This document shows positions 16,822-25,368 of a stretch of 64,000 bases of DNA, piece after piece. The position numbers and the translations under genes were made by a program. The notes under the pieces were generated by a model. The model worked only from the letters and a program-made list of their open reading frames with translations. It was not told the DNA's origin and made no database searches. This DNA is from Acidimicrobiia bacterium (lineage in GTDB: Bacteria; Actinomycetota; Acidimicrobiia; UBA2766). The DNA is taken from the NCBI GenBank assembly GCA_020850945.1, contig JADZDR010000035.1, forward strand, positions 62,001 to 126,000, given 5' to 3'. The first letter of the stretch is position 1; each line of letters starts with the position of its first letter.

Positions 16822-18056
16822 GCGTCACGTGCGATCCGGCCGCGGCAGCCGCTGAGCCACATCGCGGCGACGGCGACGAGGGGTGCGATCCCACCGAGGG
16901 CGATGGCTGGTCTCGTGCCGAGGGTGTCGGCGATCCAGCCGACGATCGGGCCGCCGATCGGTGTCGTGCCGAGGACGAGGATCACGTAGAGGGCCATCAC
17001 CCTCCCTCGCATGTCCGCATCGGCGTGGAGCTGGAGGCGTGCGTTGGCCGAGGCCATGAAGGACACACCCGTGCCCCCGACGAGGAGGAGCGCCACACCG
17101 GCAAAGGCCGGGGACGGAGCGGCGGCGGTGAGGAGCATGGCTGCTCCGAACGCGAGCGTGGTCGTCCACAGGAGGCGGCGTGTGGGCGACCGTCGCGAGG
17201 CGGTGAACAGGGCGGCCCCGCAGGCGCCGAACGCCATGGTCGCGAAGAGGATGCCGATCGTGCTCGGCCCCTGTGCGAACACCTTGCTGCCGAGGAGAGG
17301 TACGGTCACGCGGAAGTTGTAGCCGAGTGCCCCCACGACGGAGACGAGGATGAACGTCTCTCGCAGCACCGGATTGCGCCACGCGTGAGCGAGGCCCGCC
17401 CGGATCTGCCCGGAGTCGCGTGCGGCCGGTTCGCCTTGGCGGAGGCGGTTCCGGTCCATGCGCGACATCACGATGATCGCGAACGCGTAGCTGGCGGCGT
17501 TGAGGAGGAAGGCGGGGGCGGTCCCCCAGACTGCGACGGTGACGCCTGCCAGGGCGGGACCGACGACGCGGCCCGCGTTCAGGACGGCGCTGTGCAGCGA
17601 CACGGCGTTCGTGAGGAACCGGTCGCCGACAAGGTCGTGCACGAAGGCCTGGCGGGCGGGGAGCGACAGCATGTTGCAGAGGCCGAGGAGAAACGACATG
17701 AGCCAGACGATCTCCACGGTCACGGCATCGGAGAGCACGAGGCCGGCGAGGACGACCGCCTGCACGGCCATGGCGGCTTGGACGGCGATGAGGAGCCGCC
17801 GCCGGTCGACGCGATCCGCGATCAGGCCGCTCCAGGCGCCACCGAGGAGGAGCGGGACGAACTGGAGTGCGGCCGTGATCCCGACGGCAGTGCCGCTCTT
17901 CGTGAGCTGGAGGACGAGGAGGTCCTGGGCGACCGTCTGCATCCACGTGCCCGACACGGAAACCGCCTGGGCGGTGAAGTACATGCGGAAGTTGCGGACA
18001 CGGAGGGACGAGAAGACGCGGGTCGTCGCCGACGGCTCGTGCTGCGTGGGGGTCAC
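16788..18056 (-). CDS. MFS transporter (EntS/MFS_3-like exporter)
   Basis: 422 residues with twelve predicted TM helices. The N-terminal F-R-M-Y-F-T-A-Q-A-V-S-V-S-G-T-W-M-Q motif and D-R-V-D-R-R-R between TM2 and TM3 are typical of the MFS_3/EntS-like group of drug and siderophore exporters. The start codon overlaps the stop of the MarR gene (ATGA), so the pair is coupled. A MarR-controlled efflux pump is the usual reading of this arrangement. The transported compound is unknown. Confidence 0.9.
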   Translation of the reverse strand: MTPTQHEPSATTRVFSSLRVRNFRMYFTAQAVSVSGTWMQTVAQDLLVLQLTKSGTAVGITAALQFVPLLLGGAWSGLIADRVDRRRLLIAVQAAMAVQAVVLAGLVLSDAVTVEIVWLMSFLLGLCNMLSLPARQAFVHDLVGDRFLTNAVSLHSAVLNAGRVVGPALAGVTVAVWGTAPAFLLNAASYAFAIIVMSRMDRNRLRQGEPAARDSGQIRAGLAHAWRNPVLRETFILVSVVGALGYNFRVTVPLLGSKVFAQGPSTIGILFATMAFGACGAALFTASRRSPTRRLLWTTTLAFGAAMLLTAAAPSPAFAGVALLLVGGTGVSFMASANARLQLHADADMRGRVMALYVILVLGTTPIGGPIVGWIADTLGTRPAIALGGIAPLVAVAAMWLSGCRGRIARDAQDIETATRPV

Positions 18057-18523
18057 GTGACCTCCTCGGGAGGGCGAACCTCCTCGGCGAGTCGTTCGAG
18101 GATGTCGACGACGGCTTCGAGCCGGGAGAGGTCGGTGGCCGGCAGTCCGGCAAGGCGCTCGGCGAGGAAGGTGTCCCTGCTCTCGCGCACGCGGGTGAGG
18201 AGACGCCGGCCGCGGGGGGTGGTCGCCACCGCCGTGCAGCGCCTGTCCGCGGCCTCTGTCGTGCGTGCGACGAGACCCTTCTCCTCGAGCAGGGCCGTCA
18301 TGCGGGTGATGCTCGGTGGCCGCACCTGCTCGATCGCGGCGAGGCGGCCGAGGGTGACCGGTTCGTGTTCCGCGATCCGGGCGAGGGCCGAGAGCTGCGC
18401 GGGCGTGAGCTCACCGGAGCCGTGATGGCGCACACCCCGCGCGAGGCGCATGAGGGGGAGGCGGAGGCGTGCCGCGAGGTCGGCGAGTCCGTGTTCGGAT
18501 GCGGCATCCGGTCGTGGTGGCAT
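18053..18523 (-). CDS. MarR-family transcriptional regulator
   Basis: 156 residues with a winged-helix core: T-P-A-Q-L-S-A-L-A-R-I, then V-T-L-G-R-L-A-A-I-E-Q-V-R-P-P-S-I-T-R as recognition helix, then wing R-R-C-T-A-V-A-T-T-P-R-G-R. A repressor of the coupled MFS gene is likely, with autoregulation through the palindrome directly upstream. There is no Shine-Dalgarno; a TATGCT -10 box ends 8 nt before the ATG, so the mRNA should be leaderless or nearly so. Confidence 0.9.
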   Translation of the reverse strand: MPPRPDAASEHGLADLAARLRLPLMRLARGVRHHGSGELTPAQLSALARIAEHEPVTLGRLAAIEQVRPPSITRMTALLEEKGLVARTTEAADRRCTAVATTPRGRRLLTRVRESRDTFLAERLAGLPATDLSRLEAVVDILERLAEEVRPPEEVT

Positions 18524-18525
18524 AA

Positions 18526-18542
18526 TTACTTAGCATAACTAA
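18526..18542 (-). promoter_or_regulatory. MarR operator overlapping the -10 box
   Basis: Read on the minus strand: TTAGTTA-TGC-TAAGTAA, a 17-bp inverted repeat with one mismatch between its 7-bp arms. It is a rare AT-rich island in this GC-rich DNA and ends 2 nt before the start codon. The likely -10 hexamer TATGCT (18532-18537) lies inside it, so bound repressor would block polymerase directly. Confidence 0.7.
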
Positions 18543-18590
18543 TGAAGTCGGGTACGTGCCAGCGACTCTCCGGGCGAGGGGGCCGGGGCG

Positions 18591-19376
18591 TCAGTGGCAG
18601 GCGAGCGTGTGCGGCTTGGGCGGGATCCCGAGGAGCTCCTCGAGGATCCACGCGAACAGGTCGTCGTATGCGACAGCGGGGCAGGTCGCAGGCTCCGTCG
18701 GGAACGTGACGGGGTCACAGACCGGTTCCACGGCGGGCATGTGCGCGGCGAGGTGCGTGTCGTAGGTGCCACCCCCGATCCCGTTCGTTCCCCGCCACCC
18801 GGCGTACTTGCCGATCGAGAAGACTCGGTCCTTGGGGATGCCGGCGTCGAGGAACGCCTGGAAGTCCGTGAGTGCGTTGCCGTACGCGAAGTCGACGGTA
18901 TACCCGTCGTCCTCGAGCGCTTCGACGACGGATGCCTTGTAGCCGCGGGGCAGGAGTGCAGACAGCACGTCGGGCGCCTGGTAGAGGTATGTGCTGCCGG
19001 GGTCGGTGGGGAAGTCGTGCGCTTCGAGCCAGGCGAGTGTCGCAGCCCGCGTGGTCGCGCCGCTCGGGAGGCGAAGCCCGTCGGGTCGCGCAGTCACGTA
19101 CACGATCCGGTAACCGCGCTCCGCATATGCGCGGAACACCTCGGCGGCCGACGACCGCTCGGCCGCGTCATGTTTCGGATCGAGGATCGAGAGCAGCCAT
19201 TCGGCGTCGGACGTGGTCAACGTCTCGTCGATGTCGGTGGCGACGGCGCGCAACTCCTGCGTGCAGGAGTCCTCGGCGGCTGCCGAGGTCGGCGGCCCGG
19301 GAACCGTTATGACGGCGACGAGTGCGATTGCGCCAGTGGTCGCGCAGGCGAGAAGCCTGCGTCTGATGAGCCCCAT
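18591..19376 (-). CDS. Secreted lipin-like (LNS2) HAD phosphatase
   Basis: 261 residues from the ATG with GGGAGG 9 nt upstream; a GTG 21 nt earlier is less likely. The signal peptide ends near S-A-A-A-E-D. HAD motif I reads D-I-D-E-T-L-T (D-x-D-x-T), followed by Y-V-T-A-R-P as in Lipin/Ned1/Smp2 LNS2 domains, then N-A-L-T-D-F-Q-A-F and G-I-P-K-D-R-V-F-S-I-G. Lipins are phosphatidate phosphatases; an exported member could act on lipid or other phosphomonoesters outside the cell. The C-terminal ~60 residues with three Cys are not part of the HAD core. Confidence 0.8.
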   Translation of the reverse strand: MGLIRRRLLACATTGAIALVAVITVPGPPTSAAAEDSCTQELRAVATDIDETLTTSDAEWLLSILDPKHDAAERSSAAEVFRAYAERGYRIVYVTARPDGLRLPSGATTRAATLAWLEAHDFPTDPGSTYLYQAPDVLSALLPRGYKASVVEALEDDGYTVDFAYGNALTDFQAFLDAGIPKDRVFSIGKYAGWRGTNGIGGGTYDTHLAAHMPAVEPVCDPVTFPTEPATCPAVAYDDLFAWILEELLGIPPKPHTLACH

Positions 19377-19601
19377 CGGTGTCGCCTCCCTGGTCACGAC
19401 GTCTCCCCACTCCCTAGTCGTCCCTCACCCTATCGCGACAGCCCGACCGGATTCGAAGGGATGGCGTGTCGCTACCGGGCCGCCTCTTCCTCAAGGTGCC
19501 CCGGCCGGGCGACCGACTCATGGTCAAGGGCCTCACCCGGAGGCACCATAATTGACGGTGCATTGAGGCTGCGGGATCTGCACGCCAAGGGAGCGTCGAG
19601 G

Positions 19602-21812
19602 TTGTCCCTTCGCACGCGCGTTCTTCTCACATCGATCGGGATCCTGGCGGTGGCAGCCGTCGTCACGCTGGTGAGCGGCATCATCCTCTCGAGCTCGGGC
19701 CTCAGGGCCGTCGAGACAGACGCGGTCCTGCGTGACTCGGAGCGGATCGTGGCGGCGGTTGAGGTACGGGCGTCGGAGCTCGAGACGTTCACGACGGATT
19801 GGGCGTGGTGGGACGATACCTACGCGTTCGTCCGCAACGCGAACGAGGAGTATGTGCGTGCGAACCTCATGCCCAGCACCTTCACGACGATGGGACTGAG
19901 CTTCATCGGCTTCTACGACAGGGCGGGCCGCCCCGTCTGGCGGTCGGGCTACGACTTCGAGGCGGACGAGATGGTGCCGACACCTCCCGGCACCGAGTCG
20001 TCCGTCGCGTTCGGGATAAGCGATGCCGAGGAGTCATCGACGGGTGTGATGCGGGTCGGGGGCGTGAACATTTCGGTGGCCGCCCTCCCGATCCTGACGA
20101 GCGCGAACGAGGGGCCGTCACAGGGCACGCTCGTGATGGCACGACCCTTCGGGGAGGAGTCGCTGGCGGAGCTGACGGACACGGTCCTCGTGAGTGATCT
20201 GCGCATGAGCGATGCCGCCATCCCAGCGGAGGCGGACAGGCAGCACCTCGGCGAGGGTGTCGTCGTGGCGGCCGAGCTGCACGGGGCGAGCGCGACGGGG
20301 TTCGTGAGGTTCCCAGTGGTGGGCACGTCCGACCCGCTCGTCCTCACATTCGCCGAGCCGCGCCGCCTCACGGATGCCGCGGCAAAGACGCTACAGCGAC
20401 TCCTCCTCATCGGCATCGGCACGGCGCTCGCCTCGATCACGGCCGTCGCCCTCCTCGTCGACCGTCGTGTCCTGAGGAGACTGGCCGCGATAAGCACCTC
20501 GATACGCGACATGGCCGCCACAGGCGACATTGCGGAGCGCGTCGTTGTCGACGGGCACGACGAGCTGTCCTCGGTCGCCGAGGAGGTGAACGCCCTGCTC
20601 GATCGGGTCGAGGAATCCAACCGCGAGCTCAACGCGGCGGTCGTCGCCGCCCAGCGCGCGAACCGCGCGAAGAGCCAGTTCCTCGCGAACATGAGCCACG
20701 AGCTGCGCACACCGATGAACGCCATTCTCGGCATGTCGACGTTCGCGCGTGAGACGGATGATCCCGTCGAGCGGGCCGACATGCTGCGCATCGTCGAGCA
20801 GTCCGCCCGGACCCTGCTCAGCGTGCTCGAGGACGTCCTCGATCTCTCCAAGGTCGAAGCCGGCCACCTCGCCCTGCAGGCGTCACCGTTCGACGCCGCC
20901 GCCTGCATTCAGGCCGTCGTCGGACTCCTCCACCCCAGCGCCCGCCAGGCCGGGCTCTACCTGCACAGCGAGATCGCCGCGAACGTGCCAACCTGGGTCG
21001 TCGGCGACGAAGTCCGCTTCCGCCAGATCGCCGTGAACCTGACGGCGAACGCTCTCAAGTTCACGGAGGCCGGGGGGGTCACGATCCGGCTCGCCCTCGT
21101 GGGGGAGTGCACTGCCGAGGCGGGCGAGCACGTCGACGTGCGACTCGAGGTGGAGGACACGGGTATCGGGATCGCCAAGGCACAGCAGGAGAGGATCTTC
21201 GAGGCCTTCACACAGGTGGACGAAACCCCGGCCCGTGCATACGGGGGTACCGGGCTCGGTCTCGCCATCTCGTCACGCCTCGCCTCCCTCATGGGCGGCA
21301 CGATCGGCGTCGAGAGTGAGGGACCGGGGAGAGGCGCGACGTTCCGCGTCGAGCTTCCCTTCGTGGTCTGTGAGACCCCGGCCGTCGCTTCGACACCGCG
21401 GGGGCGTTCTCTTCCCGAGGGCCTCCGCGTCCTGGTCGTGGAGGACAACCCCGTGAACCGCAAGGTCGCCACCCGCATGCTTGCCGGGCTGGGCTGCGAG
21501 GTCGAGGCGGTCGAGGACGGGAGTGAAGCGGTGGCCGTCCACCACGACGGCTGGGACGTGATCCTCATGGATGTGCAGATGCCCGGCATGGACGGCTACG
21601 AAGCCACGCGTCGCATCCGCGATGCGGAGGGGAGCACGAGCCGGCACACGCCCATCGTCGCGGTCACGGCGCACGCGATGCGCGGGGACCGTGAGACGTG
21701 CCTGGCCGCGGGCATGGACGGCTATGTCGCGAAGCCCTTCGATTCGCAGTCGCTCGAGGGGGCGATCATCGAGGCGCTGGCGGCTGTGGACGTGCCCGTG
21801 CCGTCGGACTGA
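19602..21812 (+). CDS. Hybrid sensor histidine kinase (CHASE4-HAMP-HisKA-HATPase-REC)
   Basis: 736 residues from TTG 19602 (L-S-L-R-T-R-V-L-L, the usual opening of CHASE4 sensors; AAGGGAG lies 9-15 nt upstream). Earlier in-frame candidates are TTG 19563 and ATG 19461. TM1 at about 8-30. The extracytoplasmic CHASE4 domain carries T-T-D-W-A-W-W-D-D-T-Y. TM2 is near 250-275, then HAMP. HisKA has the phospho-acceptor H366 (M-S-H-E-L-R-T-P), followed by the HATPase N and G boxes (N-A-L-K-F, G-T-G-L-G-L-A). The receiver domain has D657 (L-M-D-V-Q-M-P-G-M-D-G). No response regulator or HPt gene is next to it, so its output is unknown. Its 3' end overlaps a convergent gene. Confidence 0.92.
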   Translation: MSLRTRVLLTSIGILAVAAVVTLVSGIILSSSGLRAVETDAVLRDSERIVAAVEVRASELETFTTDWAWWDDTYAFVRNANEEYVRANLMPSTFTTMGLSFIGFYDRAGRPVWRSGYDFEADEMVPTPPGTESSVAFGISDAEESSTGVMRVGGVNISVAALPILTSANEGPSQGTLVMARPFGEESLAELTDTVLVSDLRMSDAAIPAEADRQHLGEGVVVAAELHGASATGFVRFPVVGTSDPLVLTFAEPRRLTDAAAKTLQRLLLIGIGTALASITAVALLVDRRVLRRLAAISTSIRDMAATGDIAERVVVDGHDELSSVAEEVNALLDRVEESNRELNAAVVAAQRANRAKSQFLANMSHELRTPMNAILGMSTFARETDDPVERADMLRIVEQSARTLLSVLEDVLDLSKVEAGHLALQASPFDAAACIQAVVGLLHPSARQAGLYLHSEIAANVPTWVVGDEVRFRQIAVNLTANALKFTEAGGVTIRLALVGECTAEAGEHVDVRLEVEDTGIGIAKAQQERIFEAFTQVDETPARAYGGTGLGLAISSRLASLMGGTIGVESEGPGRGATFRVELPFVVCETPAVASTPRGRSLPEGLRVLVVEDNPVNRKVATRMLAGLGCEVEAVEDGSEAVAVHHDGWDVILMDVQMPGMDGYEATRRIRDAEGSTSRHTPIVAVTAHAMRGDRETCLAAGMDGYVAKPFDSQSLEGAIIEALAAVDVPVPSD

Positions 21813-22290
21813 ACATCGTCTCACGAGACGGCGTCTCGGCAGAGAGCTCGGCGGCGACGTCGGCGAGGAGCCTGAGCGTGTCCCGACCCGGGGCCGACTC
21901 GAGGCGTCCTTCCTCGGCGAGCTCCACGGCGAACTCGGAGAACACGCGGAGGCCGAGCAGGACCCGTGCCGCGTCCGCGCGGTCGCATTCGAACCGGATC
22001 GCTATCACGTCCTCACCGCGCACGGTCGCCTCGGTGAGCTGGCGCTGCACGGAGGCCTGGACGACGAGGGTGAGGTCACGTTCGGCCCGCGGGAGGATGA
22101 CGTAGGGCGATATCTCGCCCCGCGCGCGGGATTCCGTGATGTCGAGGGTGACGTTCGTCCAGTCGCGCAGGGCCCTGATCCAGGCCGTGACAGGGCGTGG
22201 CTGCAGCTCGAACGCGACCCCGGGGTTCTGGAATGTCGTGTCGATGCCGTTCGGTCCGGACTCCCGGCCCTCACTGTCATCGGGGGCCAT
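21766..22290 (-). CDS. Conserved-looking hypothetical protein
   Basis: About 174 residues from ATG 22290; in-frame GTG codons just upstream, up to 22302, are alternatives. The middle reads like a folded alpha/beta domain: a W-I-R-A-L-R-D-W-T-N helix, repeated Val/Leu-rich strands, and a C-terminal helical stretch rich in Leu, Ala and Glu. No TM, signal peptide or known motif. The last 47 bp overlap the end of the histidine kinase gene. Codon usage fits a real gene, but the start signal is weak. Confidence 0.5.
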   Translation of the reverse strand: MAPDDSEGRESGPNGIDTTFQNPGVAFELQPRPVTAWIRALRDWTNVTLDITESRARGEISPYVILPRAERDLTLVVQASVQRQLTEATVRGEDVIAIRFECDRADAARVLLGLRVFSEFAVELAEEGRLESAPGRDTLRLLADVAAELSAETPSRETMFSPTARARPQPPAPR

Positions 22291-22394
22291 TCGCACCACC
22301 ACCCGGCGCCCCCTACCCCGTCCCCACAGGCCTACTGGAGTCCCATATTGGGACGAACAGCTTGGAATGGCAATGGGTCGGATGCCCCAGCTCT

Positions 22395-22418
22395 GGTATG
22401 GGTCGGGAGACCCATACC
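22395..22418 (-). terminator. 10-bp-stem hairpin, candidate terminator
   Basis: GGTATGGGTC and GACCCATACC pair perfectly around a GGGA tetraloop. It lies 63-86 bp after the stop codon of the DUF2510 gene (read on the minus strand), in the gap before the 22290 gene. No T-run follows, so it could also be an operator. Confidence 0.5.
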
Positions 22419-22480
22419 GTCCACGGTCGACGCGAAGTGGCGACCGTCCTGAGATCTGCCGTTGCAGCGTCGGTGGCCAC

Positions 22481-23743
22481 TCAGGCGGTCCGTCCCGACG
22501 GTGTGCGCGACGGGTCCTCGCGCACGTGCGCGGTCCACGTCGTCCCGTCCCACCAGCGCAGGTCGCGTTCCGCGACGGGGTCGGGGTACCAGCCGGCCTG
22601 CGGTCCGCACGGCACGGGCTCCTCCACGATTCGCATGGGTGCCCCGCCGTCGAACGCCTCGGGGACGAGGTCGAGCTTGGGATGCGCCCTGAACATCTCC
22701 GGGATCATGTCCCGGGCCCGTCCCGGGGCCATGTCGAGCACCCTCAGGGTGGGAATCGCCACCTCCGCGGGGACGAGTGCAGCGACCTCGCGGCCGCCGA
22801 GCATTCCCCCGATGACCACGTCGGCGAGGCCACCCTCCTGCCACGCTACGGAATGGACCGGCCGCGGCATGAGGGAGGTCATCTGCGCGAACGAGCCACC
22901 CCAGCGGAGGAAGCGCTGCATGCCCAGGTCTCCGAACAGGGCCGCGGAGATCGTCTCGTAGGAGACGCCGAGCATGGCGTGGTCCTCGTCCCGCCACCAC
23001 GGTGTGCCCGTGGTGTGGAACCTGACCCTGATCTCGCCTGCGCTGCGCGCCGCCGTGAGATCGGGGGGAACAGGGTCAGGGCGCGCACCGCCGGGTCCCG
23101 CTGGCACGGCCGCGGTCGCGAAGGTGCCGGTGGGCGAGGTCGCGCCGGCGCTGGGGTGGATCGCAGGCACGTAGCCGGCGGTGAGGGCGCCGAGCGTGAG
23201 GGGCGGTGTGAGAACCTGTGCCGTGCCGTGCCGGGGTCGCAGCGTGCGCTTCGCGTAGCTCGTCGCCGACCACTGGTGGAGGGAGTCGCCGAGGACGAGC
23301 CATGCTCCCCAGTCGTGCTCGACGAAAGCGCCGGTGGGGACATCTCCCCACCGGCAGGTGTGGAGCGGCTTGGTGCCTGCCGGGTCGAGGCGCTCGGCGT
23401 GGAGTTGCGCGTCGATCCAGTCGGGTGGAGGCGGCGTGAAGGAACCCGCCGCCCCGACTGCATGTGCGAAGGCTGCGAAGCGGGCGGGGTCGTTCACCTC
23501 GCACGGGCGGTGTCCCGCCGCGAGGGCGGTTGCCTCGTCGAGGATGTGGAGAGGTGAGCCCGTACCGGATGTCGGGGCGTACACCCAGCGGGCCGTCTCG
23601 AACTGGCGGGTGGGCTCACCACCCGCGTCCACGACGTTGCCTCTGTCTCCGAACACCTGGCCTGGCGGGGGGGACCCGTTGAGATGGGTGGGCTCCATGT
23701 GGGGCTCGAGCCTTCCCCGCGGTCCGACAGCGAGGTGAAGCAT
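22481..23743 (-). CDS. DUF2510-containing protein with an uncharacterised N-terminal region
   Basis: 420 residues from the ATG preceded by GGGGAGGTTGCC. The C-terminus holds a DUF2510 module (G-W-Y-P-D-P, then R-W-W-D-G-T-T-W-T), a small domain common in actinobacterial membrane and envelope proteins. The N-terminal ~370 residues contain H-T-C-R-W-G-D-V-P and a Trp-rich stretch (V-E-H-D-W-G-A-W-L-V-L-G) but match no family I can name. No TM or signal peptide is seen. Having DUF2510 at the C-terminus instead of the N-terminus is less common. Transcribed away from ppk2. Confidence 0.7.
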   Translation of the reverse strand: MLHLAVGPRGRLEPHMEPTHLNGSPPPGQVFGDRGNVVDAGGEPTRQFETARWVYAPTSGTGSPLHILDEATALAAGHRPCEVNDPARFAAFAHAVGAAGSFTPPPPDWIDAQLHAERLDPAGTKPLHTCRWGDVPTGAFVEHDWGAWLVLGDSLHQWSATSYAKRTLRPRHGTAQVLTPPLTLGALTAGYVPAIHPSAGATSPTGTFATAAVPAGPGGARPDPVPPDLTAARSAGEIRVRFHTTGTPWWRDEDHAMLGVSYETISAALFGDLGMQRFLRWGGSFAQMTSLMPRPVHSVAWQEGGLADVVIGGMLGGREVAALVPAEVAIPTLRVLDMAPGRARDMIPEMFRAHPKLDLVPEAFDGGAPMRIVEEPVPCGPQAGWYPDPVAERDLRWWDGTTWTAHVREDPSRTPSGRTA

Positions 23744-23904
23744 GGCAACCTCCCCTGGTGCCATTGCATGATTCCAGAGGATTCTCCCGTCCGGGGGAGG
23801 ACGCGGGCAAGGTTCCAGGGGCGTGTTCTCAGAGTCCTCTCAATCGCCTCTCGTCCGCGTGGTGTCGTTTAGAGTCCTCACGGCCCGCACGGAGGAGGTC
23901 CGGC

Positions 23905-24717
23905 TTGACGAAGGCGACTTCAGGCGAGGGTGGAGGATCCGACGAGATCTGGCATCCACCCAAGATGAAGGGCAAGGTCTACGAGGAGACCCTGCGCGCA
24001 CTCCAGATCGAGTTGGTCAAGGCCCAATACTGGATCAAGAAGACGGGGCAGCGCGTGGTCATCGTCTTCGAGGGCCGTGACGCCGCGGGCAAGGGCGGCA
24101 CGATCAAGCGTTTCCTCGAGCACCTCAACCCCCGGGGGGCGAGGCACGTGGCTCTCACGAAGCCGAACGAGACCGAGTCTGGCCAGTGGTACTTCCAGAG
24201 ATACGTGGCGCACATGCCGACTGCGGGTGAGATCGTCTGCTTCGACCGGAGCTGGTACAACCGGGCGGGTGTCGAGCGCGTCATGGGGTTCTGCTCCGTG
24301 GACGAGCTCGCCCTCTTCCTCCGCCAGGCACCCGATTTCGAGCAGGCGCTCGCCGAGAGCGGCATCGTGCTGTTCAAGCTCTGGCTGTCGATCGGCAAGG
24401 CCGAGCAGCAGCGACGCCTCGCAGCCCGCAAGGAGGATCCGCTCAAGGCCTGGAAGCTGAGTCCGATCGACGCCGCCGCCCAGGAGAAGTGGGACGACTA
24501 CACACGTGCGCGCGATGCCATGTTCGCCATGACCGATACGCCGTGGGCACCCTGGACGGTCGTCAACACCAACGACAAGCGGACCGGTCGCATCGACGCG
24601 ATCCGCTTCGTCCTCGCCGGCCTCGAATACGAGGGCAAGGCAGCAGACGTCGTGGGTGAACCGGATCCCCGGATCGTCGGCCCGGCGCGGACGATGCTGC
24701 CCCCCCTCGACATCTGA
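23905..24717 (+). CDS. ppk2: Polyphosphate kinase 2 (PPK2)
   Basis: 270 residues from a TTG that follows GGAGGAGG by 6 nt; longer readings have no comparable start signal. The Walker A variant is G57-R-D-A-A-G-K-G-G65 and the lid/Walker B region is D114-R-S-W-Y-N-R120. R-Y-V-A-H-M-P and L-A-A-R-K-E-D-P-L-K-x-W-K motifs also fit PPK2 class I. These enzymes transfer phosphate between polyphosphate and nucleoside diphosphates, usually making ATP or GTP from polyP. A palindrome repeat follows the stop codon after 39 bp. Confidence 0.93.
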   Translation: MTKATSGEGGGSDEIWHPPKMKGKVYEETLRALQIELVKAQYWIKKTGQRVVIVFEGRDAAGKGGTIKRFLEHLNPRGARHVALTKPNETESGQWYFQRYVAHMPTAGEIVCFDRSWYNRAGVERVMGFCSVDELALFLRQAPDFEQALAESGIVLFKLWLSIGKAEQQRRLAARKEDPLKAWKLSPIDAAAQEKWDDYTRARDAMFAMTDTPWAPWTVVNTNDKRTGRIDAIRFVLAGLEYEGKAADVVGEPDPRIVGPARTMLPPLDI

Positions 24718-24756
24718 CGTGAGCCTGGGCCGGGCAGTGGGGCTTCCGCTACATCC

Positions 24757-24794
24757 GGGTACCTGAGCGGCGATATATCGCCGCTCAGGTACCC
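24757..24794. repeat. 38-bp perfect palindrome, copy 1
   Basis: GGGTACCTGAGCGGCGATA followed immediately by its exact reverse complement. It lies between the convergent ppk2 and tRNA-Glu genes, 39 bp and 32 bp from their 3' ends. Symmetry stops exactly at 38 bp here. The same 38 bp recur at 25309-25346, 55302-55339 and 56362-56399. Confidence 0.95.
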
Positions 24795-24826
24795 AGACCG
24801 GTCGGTGGGACGCTCGATGGTCTGAG

Positions 24827-24899
24827 CGCCCCCAACGGGATTCGAACCCGTGCTACCAGCTTGAAAGGCTGGCGTCCTAGGCCGCTAGACGATGGGGGC
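24827..24899 (-). tRNA. tRNA-Glu (anticodon UUC)
   Basis: Acceptor stem GCCCCCA/TGGGGGC with discriminator G and no encoded CCA. The D-arm contains TCTAGCGGCCTAGGA. The anticodon stem-loop is CCAGC-CTTTCAA-GCTGG, placing TTC at positions 34-36. The T-arm contains GGGTTCGAATCCC. All parts match bacterial tRNA-Glu. Confidence 0.96.
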
Positions 24900-24922
24900 A
24901 GGCCGAACGCCTCGACCGACAG

Positions 24923-24928
24923 AGCGTA
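24923..24928 (-). promoter_or_regulatory. -10 box for tRNA-Glu
   Basis: TACGCT on the minus strand, 23 nt before the mature tRNA 5' end. It would give a short 5' leader for RNase P to remove. No clear -35 element. Confidence 0.45.
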
Positions 24929-24969
24929 GTCGGCGGCGTCCCTGCACCCGCCTCGGCGGCAGCGGCACG

Positions 24970-24975
24970 TATGCT
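24970..24975 (+). promoter_or_regulatory. -10 box for the GlsB-like gene
   Basis: TATGCT, about 50 nt before GTG 25026. Here a leader with an AAGGGGA Shine-Dalgarno fits between promoter and start. Confidence 0.4.
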
Positions 24976-25025
24976 CCCCCTGCCCGGACGGACATGTCAG
25001 GGCCCGACCAAAGGGGAAATCGACT

Positions 25026-25280
25026 GTGTGGCTGATCCTCTACATCATTCTGCTCGGCATGTTCTCGGGCTGGATCGCCAAGCTCCTCGTCGCGCGAGAC
25101 CGCGCCGACCTGTCGTGGGGGGAGCTCTTCCTGGCGGGGATCGCCGGCTCCTTCGTCGGCGGGATCATCGGCAACCTCGTCTCCGGGCAGGGCTTCAGGA
25201 TCCACCCGGCGGGCCTCATCGGCACCGTGCTCGGCGCGATCGTCGTCCTCTGGATCTACGTCACCGCGATCAAGAAGTGA
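25026..25280 (+). CDS. GlsB/YeaQ/YmgE-family stress membrane protein
   Basis: 84 residues, three TM helices. The Gly-rich pattern G-W-I-A-K-L-L, G-I-A-G-S-F-V-G-G-I-I-G-N and A-G-L-I-G-T-V-L-G-A-I-V-V-L-W-I-Y is diagnostic of the transglycosylase-associated (PF04226) family. These small membrane proteins are often induced by envelope or osmotic stress; no activity is established. GTG start with AAGGGGA upstream. Palindrome copies lie on both sides. Confidence 0.9.
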   Translation: MWLILYIILLGMFSGWIAKLLVARDRADLSWGELFLAGIAGSFVGGIIGNLVSGQGFRIHPAGLIGTVLGAIVVLWIYVTAIKK

Positions 25281-25302
25281 CGCTGGACGACAGAGAGAGG
25301 GT

Positions 25303-25352
25303 AGGACTGGGTACCTGAGCGGCGATATATCGCCGCTCAGGTACCCAGTCCT
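25303..25352. repeat. Palindrome copy 2, extended to 50 bp
   Basis: The identical 38-bp core (25309-25346) is flanked by AGGACT on the left and AGTCCT on the right, which also pair, so symmetry reaches 50 bp. It lies 22 bp after the GlsB-like gene and 16 bp after the stop codon of the convergent GH31 gene, so it serves both 3' ends. Confidence 0.95.
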
Positions 25353-25368
25353 TGTGAGAGGGGCGGGA

